Below, piece after piece: positions 38,468 through 50,435 of a stretch of DNA of 64,000 bases; positions within the stretch are counted from its first letter, which is position 1, and every line of letters starts with the position of its first letter. The notes beneath the pieces are model-generated. The model ran no database searches. It was not told the DNA's origin and worked only from the letters and a program-made list of their open reading frames with translations. The position numbers and the translations under genes are program-made. The DNA is taken from positions 8,175,001 to 8,239,000 of the forward strand of contig OX637397.1 in the NCBI GenBank assembly GCA_951799425.1. The letters are read 5' to 3'. The stretch comes from Ilex aquifolium (Eukaryota; Streptophyta; Magnoliopsida; Aquifoliales; Aquifoliaceae).

Positions 38468-40140
38468 GATATGCTCTATTGTCCGAATCAGAAAGGGGTA
38501 TGCATTATGCAAATTCAGTGAAAAGGAATGTTGGGTGGTTGTAGTTTCACTGTAATGAATCAGATTGTTGCCTGACATGAAAAGGAAACATTCTATCCAG
38601 TATGGAACTAAGAGATCATATGCCCAGTAAGACAAAATAAATAGATTAAAAAATAGCCAGGAGAGAGAAAAACCACAAAAAACTAATACACAAAAAAACA
38701 GTGCAAGAAAACAAAAAGGGATCAGCAAGCTTTGGAGAATTCATGAAGTATGCAAATCACTGAATTTATTGAAGCAACTGTATTGCAACCTGAACAAAAC
38801 TTCAAATTGATCACCAGGTTTTTAGTTTTTATAGACTTATGAGTCGTAATTTTGCATCTGGAGCTATGAAATTAGAGTCTTGAGGCTTTTTCTTTTTCCT
38901 TTTTTCTTTTATTCCTCTAATTGGGTAACAAGAATCTCAAGTAATCTCAAAGATTCCAAACCCCCCAGGCACCAGGCCCCAGTCTCCCCCCACCCCACCC
39001 CCACCCCACCACACAACAACAGAAAAAGGGGTTTGCCAATCAAAGACTCTCTGGCTGGTGAGACAACTTTGCCAAACATATTAGGGATCAAGGAGTTGTT
39101 ACTCTCTATCAACAGCGCATCCGGAACGACAAGGTCACTGGAATGGGTATTCCTATCTATTCATCCAATTTCCATGTGGGTATGTGCCAAAATTTTGGTA
39201 GCAATCAGCTTGAGTTCAACTTATAAAGGGAATCAAGAGCGAATAATTCCCATACAGCTAGCCAAGAAGTGTATCAAAGAAAGTTCTATATAAGACTATC
39301 TTAAGGTCAAAACATCATAGACAACATTTTCATATCTGGTGCCTCAACTTGATCATCCACTAAATAGAGCATGAAAAAGGAAGATATTTCATGTAAATCG
39401 ATGGCTAAAGTGATGAGTTACTACCTTAACTCACTGCTGCATTCATAATGGTAGATATGCTACTTTACAGTATCAATATTGGTATGAAGGAAGAGAATTA
39501 GAGCACACAAGTGGATGGAGTTCAAGGTGATCCAAGGGGAGAGGAAGGTGAAGGCCAAAGAGCACATGAATGAAAAATTTCGAAGTATTAGAATTTCGAT
39601 TCCATCACTGATTCGTTTCGGTCTCTTTGGAAACGGAAACGTTTCGGATGCTTCGACTGTTTTGAAACGATATTTTGATCTTTGGGTATAACATTATTTA
39701 AGCAACCATTCTTAGCAATCAAACGAAAAAAGTGATAGTGTTACACACAAAATGTTATGATCTCTGGCTATTTCTTACAACCCTAAGACTGCGGTTACAG
39801 AATCATCCAATGATATTCAGGAACTTCTCTTGATATTATAATACATACAAACGAGAGCAGAAAAGGGCCAACCAAGTTGGTAAGAAAACTTTGTTAAGCA
39901 AACGTTCAAATCCGTTGTTTGCTTAAATATTTGTTCGGCGATGCAGTTTTCTGTTTCACAAGAAAGTGTACAACTTGCAAGCCAAAATCGAATGGCAAAT
40001 AAAGAAAAACTGTCAAATGGTACGAAAGTTTTTTTCAGCCACCAAAATAATACGTTGCTCTTGCTCGATATAAGAGCATTATGCACGGCTCAAATTGGTG
40101 CAATTATTATTGACATACCATTCATATTTCTTCTAATGCA
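38468..40140. other. Intergenic region between dirigent and THIM
   Basis: The two genes converge here. 38880-39293 (+) is an open frame of 137 codons that I do not recognise; it starts in a T-rich stretch and includes CCCCACCCC repeats, so I do not call it a gene. 39580-39680 has TTTCGGAAACGGAAACG-like words resembling 43790-43990, probably old transposon DNA. Confidence 0.45.
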
Positions 40141-42584
40141 TCATGACAAGAAAGTGATGTTAACACGGCGAAGTACGGTAGCTTGATCGAGCCCATAAAG
40201 TGAATCAATCAAGTGCATCCGCAATGAGGCCGGACCTTTAGCTACGTCCATTCCTATCTCTGCAGCAATACCAAATATGGACAATGCAGAAGCCGTTGCC
40301 TCGAAGGCATGTAATGGATCAACTGCAACAAAGGCAGCAATGAGAGCAGTGACAGAGCATCCTGTCGCTGTAATCTGTTGCAACATAGCCACTCCATTTT
40401 GTGCACCAGCAGCTCGCCGACCATCTGTAACAATGTCAACAGCTCCTGAAACTGCGACTATACTTCCACTTGCCAGAGCCAAGGACTTTGCTGCTTCCAC
40501 AGCATCTGTTGATTCATGGGTGCTGTCTACACCCTTGGGAACCAAAAGAGAAAATTTCAAGTTGCAATAAATGTGACGTAATTAAAATTGAATTGTTTTG
40601 AAAAGAAACTAAATAATACAAGATTGAGTTGGTTCTTCAGCAGATTTTGGTCATGAAATCCAAAAGATCTCAAACCATACTGAATACATGGGGTTACTAT
40701 GGATGTGTTTGTATAATGTATTTAGATGTCAGCATCAACAATCTACATGGCATCTCAATGAAGCAATCTATCATCTTGATTAGAAATCCATTTAAGAGGA
40801 TGGCTGCTATCTTGAAAATAAGGGGAAAAGTTGCATACGTAATTTTAGGAATGTCTCAAATGATCACAGGCAATGTTTTCCAAAGTTGCTGCTTCCTCAA
40901 TCACTCCATTTTGAATTACAATTTTTTGCTAGAAATGCCAAAGAGAAAGTACTGGAATTTAAGGGGCACCCCGGCACCAAGGTTCAGTCCTAACAATGCC
41001 AAATAGGTTTCTTGATCAAATTATCTGGACAAGATAGGATATCCGCTAAGCACTAAAAAGATGAACTTTTAATTAGAAGTTCATTACGAAGTGTTAATTT
41101 AGTTTCTGACTGAGAAGAGAGGTTTTGGTAGTATACCAGGGTGCCTTTAGTCAAATATCACCAAGTAATCTTGCATATCAAGGGTGTGCTTGAGTTGTCC
41201 ATTACTGAATAAACATTTTCTTATATACTGGTGTCATACGAAGTGACTGAAATTGATTATTTCGGGCTAAAAATGACCAAACTGAGTTTTATCAATCTTT
41301 TTGGTCAGCAGTACTCAGAGAAATTGAACTTCAAGGTCAACAAAGCAAAATAGGGCACACAAGTCATATAATAATACACACAGGACCCTTCCCCAAGGTA
41401 TTTTATAGGTAGTTAATTTGTCAAACATGTATACATTCCTAACATATGGGTAAAACACATTTAAACCCTATCGTTGCACTCACACCAAAACCATGTCCCA
41501 TAATCTAGCTCCACAAATTCAGTATAAACTAGTGGGGGCAGTTCGAAACTGAATTGAGTGAGCTTAATTTAATGAAATCAAACATTACATATGTATGAAA
41601 AATCATTTTATTATGTAAAGTAGCATAATATCATACAAGTTGGGCGTCTGATATGGATTCATAGCCATAATTATTAAACTGCTATCAATAATAATTGGAC
41701 TAATATCACTTTTGGATCATCAACCACCTTACCTTAAACAAAATAGTCAACCAAAGAAAGGAGAAAAAGGCCTGGGCATACAAAATTATGAATTCATTTA
41801 AACTTTAACCTGGGCATACAAAATTATGAATGCAGTTAAACCTTATTTTGAAATATATTGGCATGATATATTCCACATACAGACATCAGAACAAAGCCCT
41901 TAAACTTTAACAACTCCCAAACCCAACAACCCCTTCAGCCTCTTCAAGCATCATCATACTCTATAGAACACCAACTCATAGTAAGAGTACGAAAGAAAAG
42001 GACTTCGAATTGTTTATTAATTGCAATAGATGGCTTAGAACCAACAGTTCATTATGGATCAAATTGGGGATGGAATTAAGCAATAAGCAACAATTTCATA
42101 TATTTACCTTAGTGGGTCCCACAGAAGCCTTGGAAAGGGCTATGATCTCCGACCCATTCCCTCTAATCACACTAGGCCTCAACCCAACCAGCTCAAGACA
42201 AGCCCTCAACCGGAACCCAGAAGCGCCGGCGGCAACTGGGTCGAGAACCCAAGGCTTGTTCGACTGATTGGCCACCTCTGCAGCCTTCTTCATCGCCGGT
42301 AGCCAGTCGGCGTCGAGTGTTCCAACGTTAATGCATAGCGCGTGGGCATGCGGGGTAAAGTCCGGGATTTCCTGCAGAGAATGCACCATCGCCGGCGATG
42401 CTCCGGCAGATAAGAGTGTGTTGGCCATCAGATCCATTGACACGAAGTTCGTGATGCATTGAATCAACGGCGAGTTTTGGCGAACCGACGATAAGTGGGT
42501 CCATGCTATTGAGGCCCACCCGTTCATATGTTGATGTTCTTGTTGTGGTGATTCACTGGTGTTGCCTTCGTCTTGCATGGCCAA
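40141..42584 (-). CDS. THIM: Hydroxyethylthiazole kinase
   Basis: Two exons on the minus strand, 42108-42584 and 40141-40533, give 870 nt (289 aa). The start MAMQDEGNTSES lies at 42584. Exon 1 has WTHLSSVRQNSPLIQCITNF, VSMDLMANTLLSAGASPAMV, LCINVGTLDADWLPAMKKAA and WVLDPVAAGASGFR. Exon 2 has IVAVSGAVDIVTDG and ITATGCSVTALIAAF, where C218 is the family's catalytic cysteine. The enzyme phosphorylates 4-methyl-5-(2-hydroxyethyl)thiazole with ATP, salvaging thiazole for thiamin. No transit peptide is evident, so it is probably cytosolic. The 1.57-kb intron holds a short ycf2-like relic (42003-42060). Four foldback elements stand within 610 bp upstream of the ATG. No riboswitch is seen or expected for this gene. 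Confidence 0.95.
42003..42060 (+). pseudogene. ycf2: Short ycf2-like plastid relic in THIM intron
   Basis: The plus strand reads ELFINCNRWLRTNSSLW, close to ELLINRQRWLRTNSSL near the C-terminal end of plastid Ycf2. About 55 bp are recognisable. It comes from a different part of ycf2 than the relic at 33380-33795. Confidence 0.6.
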
Positions 42585-42659
42585 TCTCTCTCACTCACTC
42601 CAACACAGGACACACACACAGAAGAACATTTTCAGTTTTTTGATATATTTATATTTGAG

Positions 42660-42807
42660 CAATACTATGTAACCCAAATTTTCATCACAAATGAAGAGAG
42701 ACCATTGGATCAGTGAGTCCTATTGAAAAAAGTTGATAGAAGCCGAAAGGTCTCCCTTCATTTGGGATACAAATTTAGGTTATAAACTTGGGTTACATAG
42801 TATTTTC
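42660..42807. mobile_element. Foldback MITE, family 1, copy 2
   Basis: Ends AATACTATGTAACCCAAATT and, reverse-complemented, AAAATACTATGTAACCCAAG. The core has CCATTGGATCAGTGAGTCC. Related to 4691-4860 and to the adjacent copy 3. Confidence 0.78.
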
Positions 42808-42824
42808 TTTTATATTTTCTTTGA

Positions 42825-42994
42825 ACAATGCTATGTATCCCAAATCTCTAACCCAAATTTTCATTCCAAATCAAGGAAGATCATTGGATCAGTGGGTCCC
42901 ATTTAAAACAATTGATGAGACCCACTCATCCAATGGTCTCCCTTCATTTGGGATGAAAATTTGGATTAGAGATTTGAGATACATAGTATTTTCC
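42825..42994. mobile_element. Foldback MITE, family 1, copy 3
   Basis: A 170-bp palindrome from AACAATGCTATGTATCCCAA to ACATAGTATTTTCC. The arms contain AAATTTTCATYCCAAAT on one side and its complement on the other. It lies 17 bp from copy 2. Confidence 0.78.
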
Positions 42995-43008
42995 ATTTTC
43001 TTTATGAG

Positions 43009-43185
43009 AAATGTTACACTGACCAAATTTTGGGATCAAATTTAGAGCCCAAATGACATGACAATATGTCATTTGGAGTCTTTATTGGGGCCCAAATGAC
43101 ATGACATCAAATAAAGAAACTCAAGTCTGCTGTCATGTCATTTGAGCTCTAAATTTGATCCTAAAATTTGGTCAGTGTAACATTA
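43009..43185. mobile_element. Foldback MITE, family 2
   Basis: The left arm AATGTTACACTGACCAAATT is repeated inverted at the right end (AATTTGGTCAGTGTAACATT), followed inward by TGGGATCAAATTTAGAGC and its complement. The arms extend for about 60 bp through CCCAAATGACATGACA. It is unrelated to family 1 in sequence and lies 14 bp from copy 3. Confidence 0.82.
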
Positions 43186-45044
43186 TTTTTATTTATTGAT
43201 TAACCACGCTAAGTCCAATTGTATAATTCAAAAATTAAATCAACAAAAATAATATAATTCAAAAGCTTAATAATGACTTAAACTCTTCTTTAAAATTTTG
43301 TTGGTAGGAGCGCTCGTGAAATTGAAGCGAAGTCATAGATTGAGTCACGTGGATTCCACCAACATTCTTAAAGGTGGTCTACCCACATAATTATGCTCAG
43401 TGGGTTATCGAGCTTCTAATTATGAGATTGGAGGTTTAAATTTTGTAGTTTATATTGAGATTTGGTAGTTGACCATTATATTAGTTTAATTAGGTTCATT
43501 TTTTATAAGAATAACGGATGCGATCAAAGACTTCGTAATTTCACTAATGAAAACCTATTGGATTGATCTCTAAATTTAACTTAAATTTTTACAAAAATTT
43601 GAATAAATATTTGACTAAAAAATTTGATTTAATACAAAACACTCAAATAATAAAAAAAAGATAAAATATGACTATTAGATCTTTAAAAGAGAATAAAATT
43701 TAACCATAGATGATTTGAGTAAATGTTTGAGTCGTTTTTTATTTGAATAAAAATTTGAGTCTCCCTTAATTTGGTATGTGTTTGAGTCAATGATCAAAAT
43801 TTTGTTTCAATGTATTGTTTTGATCCCCTAGAAAACGAGAACATTTCGATGTATTTCGGAAAATTTTGAGCAGTTTCGAAAACATAATTGAAAAAAAAAA
43901 AAATTTAAGAATTATTTTTCCAAAATATTGATTAAAATATATCAAAATATCTTGAAATACCTTGAAACATTCCAAAATAATTGAGTAAATGTATTAAAAT
44001 ATTACATGTCTAAACCCAAAATTTTTTTGGCCAAAAGGACAAATCGGAGCTAAAGGACTGAAATACCCACATTAAATACCGTTAATGGTGAAACAACTCT
44101 GTTTTTGGAAACTGACTGAATTCCCCCCAAACCGCCCCCCACCAGAAACGTAATAGGATTGCACGATCAAACCAAATCGGTTTCAAATTCGAAAAAAAAA
44201 AGACTCCCCGTAATTTCGTGTGCCATAAAATTCAGATTCCCATTTATATATTCAAAATCAGAGGTTTTGTGGAAAAAAAATGGGCATTGTTCTGACGATT
44301 AAGGTTTACTCTTTGCGTCAAACGTTTTTGAAATCTTTCTATCAGAATCAACGAATGAAGGAAGGTTAGAAATTATTCTCTCTACAAAATCTAACTACAC
44401 ACTCGAACTTTTAAGCACCATTGGACTCAATAACCGAAAAGTATGAGCTATGTACTTAAAACCAAATAAGTTCTCCAAAATGTACCAACTGATAATTTTT
44501 TGCAAAAAATATGGGTGATGGCATGCATGTCCATTGGGCTAACTCCCAATGAGCCTTTAGTTGGGGTGATCATTAGACTAGTCATTATGAACCTATTTTG
44601 TCAAAAAGAAACTTATTTTTTAAATATTGAAAATTTTTCTTCTTTTTAATATATATATATATATAATAAAGTACAAAGGATTTTAAATTTTCTAAGACAT
44701 AAAAAATGAATTTTACTTTTCGATGGTTAGATCATTTCAAAACAAATCCAAAAGTAATCTAATGGCTAAAAATCACTCCCCAAAATTATCCTGCCCAAAC
44801 CACCTTCAACCTTTTTACACGCTACCCAACCTGTCAGACATCTACTCTCTCTCTCTCTCTCTCTTTCCCTTTCCCCCTGCAATCTCTCTTCTACCTCTCA
44901 TCGTCGCTCCTCTACCATGGCTTAACCCACCGCCGATCAACCTATGGCCCAGGTACGTCCCCTCTCTCTCTCTCTTTATCTCTCTCGCATTCTATGATCT
45001 CACGTCTCTTTCACACACATACACACCACACTCTTTTTTTCACA

Positions 45045-45075
<31 letters not shown>

Positions 45076-45106
45076 TCACACTCTCTCTATTCTCACCTCT
45101 TTCACA
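43186..45106. other. AT-rich spacer with CT/CA microsatellites
   Basis: No gene recognised. 44840-44870 and 44960-44990 are (TC)n, and 45030-45075 is (CA)n. The stretch resembles degraded transposon DNA. Confidence 0.5.
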
Positions 45107-45207
45107 CACATATTACGAGGTTTTTCCCAAACCCAGTCTCTCTCAGAACATATTTCCTCAACCAAGGCACTTTTAAACTTAATTCTCAGACCCAGTCTTT
45201 TTTAAAA

Positions 45208-45490
45208 AACGTCATTTGCAATGACGTCTTCTCCCCTTAAAACGTCATCTTAAATGACGATTTTAATTTGAAATTTTTTGTCTTAAAACGTGAATGACGT
45301 TTTTAAAGTCGTCATTCCTAATGACGTTTTTTAGCCTGAAATTTTAAACGGGGCCTAACAGACGTTAAAAAAAAAAAGGGGGGCAGAAAACGTCATTTTC
45401 AATGACGTCTTTAAAAACGTCATTGCAAATGACGTTTTCTTCCCCTTTATGTCCAATGACGTTTTCTACCCCTTACCTTTTACAATGACG
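45208..45490. repeat. ACGTCATT/AATGACGT palindrome array, left arm
   Basis: Repeated short palindromes such as ACGTCATTTGCAATGACGT and ACGTCATTGCAAATGACGTT, about 8 units including partial ones, lie in the left TIR. The matching right-arm array is at 47985-48225. Confidence 0.9.
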
Positions 45491-47984
45491 TTGTCTTAGC
45501 CAAAAGTCTCCAACCACCAACTTGCAATAAATTTTATAAAAGTTAATAACTCCATCTTATGTCTCACATCATGATTCACCAGAAAAAAAAAATTAAATAA
45601 ATTTTAGAATTTAATTCCCTTTTCATAATAATTATGAACTTATTTTATAATTGAAAATAAAATTCATAAAAACATAATTTAATTTCATATTTTTCAATAT
45701 AAAAACATATTTGTAAAACATATATTTAATAAAAAAACTTAAAAGCGTGTTTTGAAAGCTCACTTTTATATCAAAAAGTATGTAAACCCATACTTTACTA
45801 AGATGCTATAAAAAAACTCTCAATATTATAATCTCACTTCCCATGTCATAAAAGCATCTCAATCTGGAGGAGCTTTTCCCCAAACCTAGTCGGCCCTAAA
45901 ATTTTATTTCCCAAACTTAGTATATTTTTAAAAACGTCACTTTAAATGACATTTTTTAAAACGTTTTTTTTTTAGAAATTTGTTTTGTATATGCTAAAAA
46001 ATTTATGTATTCCAATTTTATGTTATAAGTTAATCGAACATTTATAGTTGACCTACAAAAGTGTGGAAAACTTCAAAATATGGAAAAAGATACTTATACA
46101 TTAAAACATAACAAATTTATAGCGGTTAGCAAATTGGTTGTGCTCTCTTAATGCTTTTATTATTCTTGACGAGATAGTTCATACTACTGCCTTCAAAGTT
46201 CTAGAAGCCATCCAAGTAATAAAGCATAATTAGATATGTGCATTTCCTTTGGCAAGTAAATTGGTGTATCCATATTATACATACACAAACAAATATTCTC
46301 TAATCATGTTTTGGGATAATGATGGTCCATATGAATGCTATTTACTTTGAATGCAATGAGATGGACCTTTTATCAAGTTCAAAGTTACATAGGTTATATC
46401 CTAATTGGGCTTTTGCATCAAGTACTTTTTGGCAGTATAACCTGTAAATATTTTAGATGATGTCAAATTGTCATGTGAATGTAGCTTATGTCCCTTTTTG
46501 TTCGATTGGATATAAATCGTGAATAAAAGTCCATTTTTGAAGGTTTACCTTTCAGATATTTATGCGTTTTTTTCCATTGAGCAAGTTTTTTTTCCTGTTC
46601 TTTTGAATATGGATGACGCATTACGGAAGGTGATCAGAAATGTGGTTCCATCGTGCATGTTTTATATGTGCAAAGACTGAATATAAAGGAACCAAAAAGT
46701 CATTGGCTTTGTCCAATTCTTTCCACTGACTTAGATGCCAAAACTCAGCAAAACCATAAAATCATAAACATACGAATCTATGTAACCCCAGCATCAAGAG
46801 TGTTGGGGAGGTCAGGGAAGATGTAAAATTACAATTTTAAAAAGAGAAGTAATAACTGTTCAAAAGAAGACCTGATCGATTATAGACACTCATGATCAAT
46901 CATGAACTCTCGATATCCGATCCCAATCTTACATGATTAATCATACCCTTTAAAATTATAACTTACATCTTAAAAACATCATAATGAGAATCAAATTGCC
47001 ATATCACACATTTTTCTAAGAGACATTATCAGTATACAAAAAATTTGTTATGCGCGAGACCACAAAACGAAATAAAAAAACTACAGGTCATAGGAATATA
47101 GGTGGTTTGGCTTTAAAGCATTCGTCCACAGGTAAAACGCAACCACTAAAGTTCACTATCAAACATGAAGATAAAATCAATAGAAGGAAAGACATATCTA
47201 CCATGAATTTTCAAATTTTATAGCATACACATATACTATTTCTTAATAGCGTTAAGTTCCCAAATCATTAAGATATCAAAATTCCAAAGGACCATCTGTC
47301 TCCTTTATGTGCTAGATTCTGAAAACGAGTTCAAAAAATTCGTAATTGTAGGAGCGGAATATAAGACATGGATAACACAATTAAATCCATTATCTACAAT
47401 AATAAATCAATACCATCATAAACAAGCAAACTTGTAAGGTAAAATGAGAGCAATGAAAAAGTATAATCCTGAAAAAAAATATTATTAATTTATATAACAG
47501 TTCGTATGTAGAACGAAAGACATATTTTGGTCTAATTTATTTGCATATAACTACCAATTTGACTAAACTAAATGGGTATTCCAAACCCTTTGGCCATAGT
47601 GCAAACCCTTTGGGCAAAAATCGATTTTGGGCAAAAAATATTTAGGGCAAATATGGAGAATGGAGAATGGAGAATGTACTCACTGCTCAGTCTATGGTGG
47701 TGGAGGTTGTGGTCAGTCTCTTTGTTGAAGTCGTTGGTGGAGCACTGTGCACGCTGGTGGAGGCTGTGGTTGTGGTCGCTGGTGGAAGTCGCTGGTGGAG
47801 GCTATGGTCGCTGGTGTTGGCTTTGTTGAAGTCGCTGGTTGGAGCTCGTCGGAGTCTTGTCTGGCTGAGAGTGGTTGAGGAGGAGGAGGAGAGCTAAGTT
47901 GGAGGAGGAGGAGAGCGGAGTGGTTTAAATGTTTGACCTATAGCCTGTGATCTGTGAAATTTAAGTGGTCTGACCTAACGTTTA

Positions 47985-48225
47985 AATTGTCATTGTAAAT
48001 GACATTTTTAAAAACGTCATTTACAATGATGTTTTAACCTCTTTATTTTTTTTAACGTTTGTTAGGTTCCGTTAAAAATTCTTGTTACAAAACGTCATTA
48101 TGAATGACGACTTTAAAAACGTCATTCTTAATGACGTTTTAGTGAAAAAAAAATTCATGTTCAAATCATCATTGCAAATGACGTTTTTAGGGGAGAAGGC
48201 GTCATTTCAAATGACGTTTTTAAAA
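47985..48225. repeat. ACGTCATT/AATGACGT palindrome array, right arm
   Basis: About six units, for example ACGTCATTCTTAATGACGTT and ACGTCATTTACAATGATGTT. It is inverted relative to the left arm and forms the inner part of the right TIR. Confidence 0.9.
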
Positions 48226-48319
48226 AAAGACTGGGTTTGGGAATTAAGTTTAAAAGTGATTGGGTTATGGAATTAAGTTTTGAGGGGGGCTGGGTTTGGG
48301 GAAAACCTCCACATATAAC

Positions 48320-49763
48320 ACACACACACACACATATATACACACAAATATCACACACCAACCAGTGGCACACATAGCAACACACACACACACACACTCA
48401 CAACACAGTCACATTCACACACATATACACATAGCAAACACATATATTTGCTAATATTTTCTATGAATTTTTTTAAATTGGGTCTTAACTTGGGTGTTTT
48501 TGTAGGAAATTGAATGTCATAGTTTCAAATTGGTTGTTATTTTTTGTAGTAATTGAATGCCAGAGTTTTCAAGTTAGATTTTTTCATGAAATCGTGTTTT
48601 TCACATTTCAAAATTGGGTTTTTTTTCATGAAATAGGATTGTAGGGTTTTGATTGAATGTTATAGTTGTAAGTAGTATTTTGTTGGGGTGTTCACTCTAC
48701 CCATATGTAGTAAATATGGTCTTTCATCTTCCTACCCGATACTTTGAGGAATAATTTTTTCTTAATCTATCCTACACAATCAAGTGTAGTATTCCTACTC
48801 GACTTCCGTCCAAATTAATCGGGTAGGAAGTCGGGTAAGAAATTTGATGAATGCATTTTGTAGTTATTAATTTTTGGATCACTTTAACAATTCAATTAAA
48901 TAACCTGCACCAATTTAACAACACAATAAACCAATAACACTAAAATCTAAAACAATTACAATTACAATAATTTAAGGCCTAATAAAAAAAAATTTAAGGC
49001 CTAATAAAAAAAAATTTAAGGCCTCAGTTTAAGGAAAGCCCCATAATTTAAATGTGTGCAATAATAATCTAACCAAAAAATTTAAACCCATGGTTTCTGG
49101 ATATGCATGGTTAAATTCAAGGTTATTACTAGTGTTTAAATAAGATGGGATAATGGATTGGTTCATGGGTCAAGACGATGGATTTTATATGGATCAACTT
49201 GGAGAATCTTACAGGGCTAAAAACACAACACATGACCCTAATGTTGAACCATTGGACCACCACAAGATGGAACAGGCCAACCATGGTCCAATGGCCGGTA
49301 GATTAACAGAGCAGCCCATGGGCCACTGGCTATTTTGTATTCTTTTACCCTAAAATTGGGTGTAAATATCAGAATATTTGAATACAATAAATAAAAAAAT
49401 TATTCCAAGTCCACAAGCCTCTCGCCTATAATGAAAATTTGAAAATAAGTGATAAACAACCTTATCTATTTTTCAGATAGACTCATTTTCAACTAGAACT
49501 CTTGTGCTATGATTTTTAAAATTAGGATTTGTCTTCGAGTGTTTTTGGCATATGGTATGTTTTAAATTCGAGTGTTTTTTCGTGTATATATTTATTTTAA
49601 TCAATGTATATGTTTATAGCTAATTAATTATGTGTGATCTAAGTTTGCATTGTAATTACGAGCCCAAATGAGATTTGACTGCTCTGATATTCATTTGACA
49701 AAAAATGACTGGCTTTTACTGTTGGAGTTTTTCACCCATATTCAATCGTCATTCTAAATGAGT
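48320..49763. other. AT-rich spacer
   Basis: (CA)n runs at 48320-48420. A 22-bp unit (TTTAAGGCCTAATAAAAAAAAA) is repeated in tandem at about 48970-49025. No gene recognised. Confidence 0.5.
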
Positions 49764-49771
49764 CTCGAGGT

Positions 49772-50427
49772 TGGGGGTGTCAAACATATCGGGTTAAATA
49801 GGCAACGGATGAAAAATATGTAAATTCGTACACAACACGTTTAATAAACGGGTAAAAAATCTCAAAACGAACACCACCCGTTTAATAAACGGGTAACACA
49901 ACACGACTCGTTTAATTTTAAAAAAATTATATCAACAAATTTTAATATTCCACTTTTTTTAGCCAAATCTCATAAAAACCAGACTTGAAGGCTTAAAAAA
50001 AAAATGAAAGAAGTCATTGCCTTTTATAGACAACTCAACCCTCCCCATCTTCCCTTATTTTCCAATGTGGGACAAAAATAAAAAACATTGGTTTGCCTTT
50101 GTCTTTGAAGTGTTCTCCATCTCCCCTCATTTGTCTTTGAACTACTACTTTACTACTTTACTTTTTTTTTTTTTTTTATGTATTGATTTCTTTACTTCTT
50201 TTTTTCTTGCTAATTTTTTAAAATAATTATTAATTTATTATTATATTAATTTTATTTAAACGGGTAAACATGTGATAAACGGTTTGATAGGTCTCACCCG
50301 AACACGACCCGTTTATTAAACGTGTTTGGCGTGCCAACCCGCTTATCACCAAAACCTGTTAAGATCTCACCCAAATCCGTTTAATTCGTGTCGGTTAATC
50401 GTGTTGTGTCAAATTTTGATAGCCCTA
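49772..50427. mobile_element. Non-autonomous hAT element 2
   Basis: 656 bp. The ends are TGGGGGTGTCAAAC and, reverse-complemented, TAGGGCTATCAAAATT. An exact 8-bp target duplication CTCGAGGT lies at 49764-49771 and 50428-50435. Subterminal repeats of ACACGACCCGTTTATTAAACG type occur at both sides. No transposase is present. The exact duplication suggests a fairly young insertion. Confidence 0.88.
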
Positions 50428-50435
50428 CTCGAGGT

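Larger units (their letters stand above)
45117..48309. mobile_element. Mutator-like element with long palindrome-rich TIRs
   Basis: 3193 bp. The left end GAGGTTTTTCCCAAACCCAG matches the reverse complement of the right end (GAGGTTTTCCCCAAACCCAG). Similarity continues inward for about 300 bp through ACTTTTAAACTTAATTC and AACGTCATTTGCAATGA. The flanks are CACATATTAC (45107-45116) and CACATATAAC (48310-48319), a 10-bp target duplication with one change, which fits the 9-11 bp of Mutator-like elements. The interior has no transposase. 47660-47900 is a GGTGGAGG/GTCGCTGGTGG-rich minisatellite. A partial third copy of the arm lies inside at about 45870-45970. Confidence 0.8.

Noticed and set aside
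38880-39293. 137-codon plus-strand frame between dirigent and THIM
   Set aside because: It begins in a T-rich run, contains a CCCCACCCC stretch and matches no family that I recognise. I checked for a LINE reverse transcriptase on the other strand and found none.
45117-48309. Element read as a CACTA transposon
   Set aside because: The ends do not start CACTA/CACTG and the 10-bp target duplication fits Mutator-like elements better than the 3-bp duplication of CACTA.
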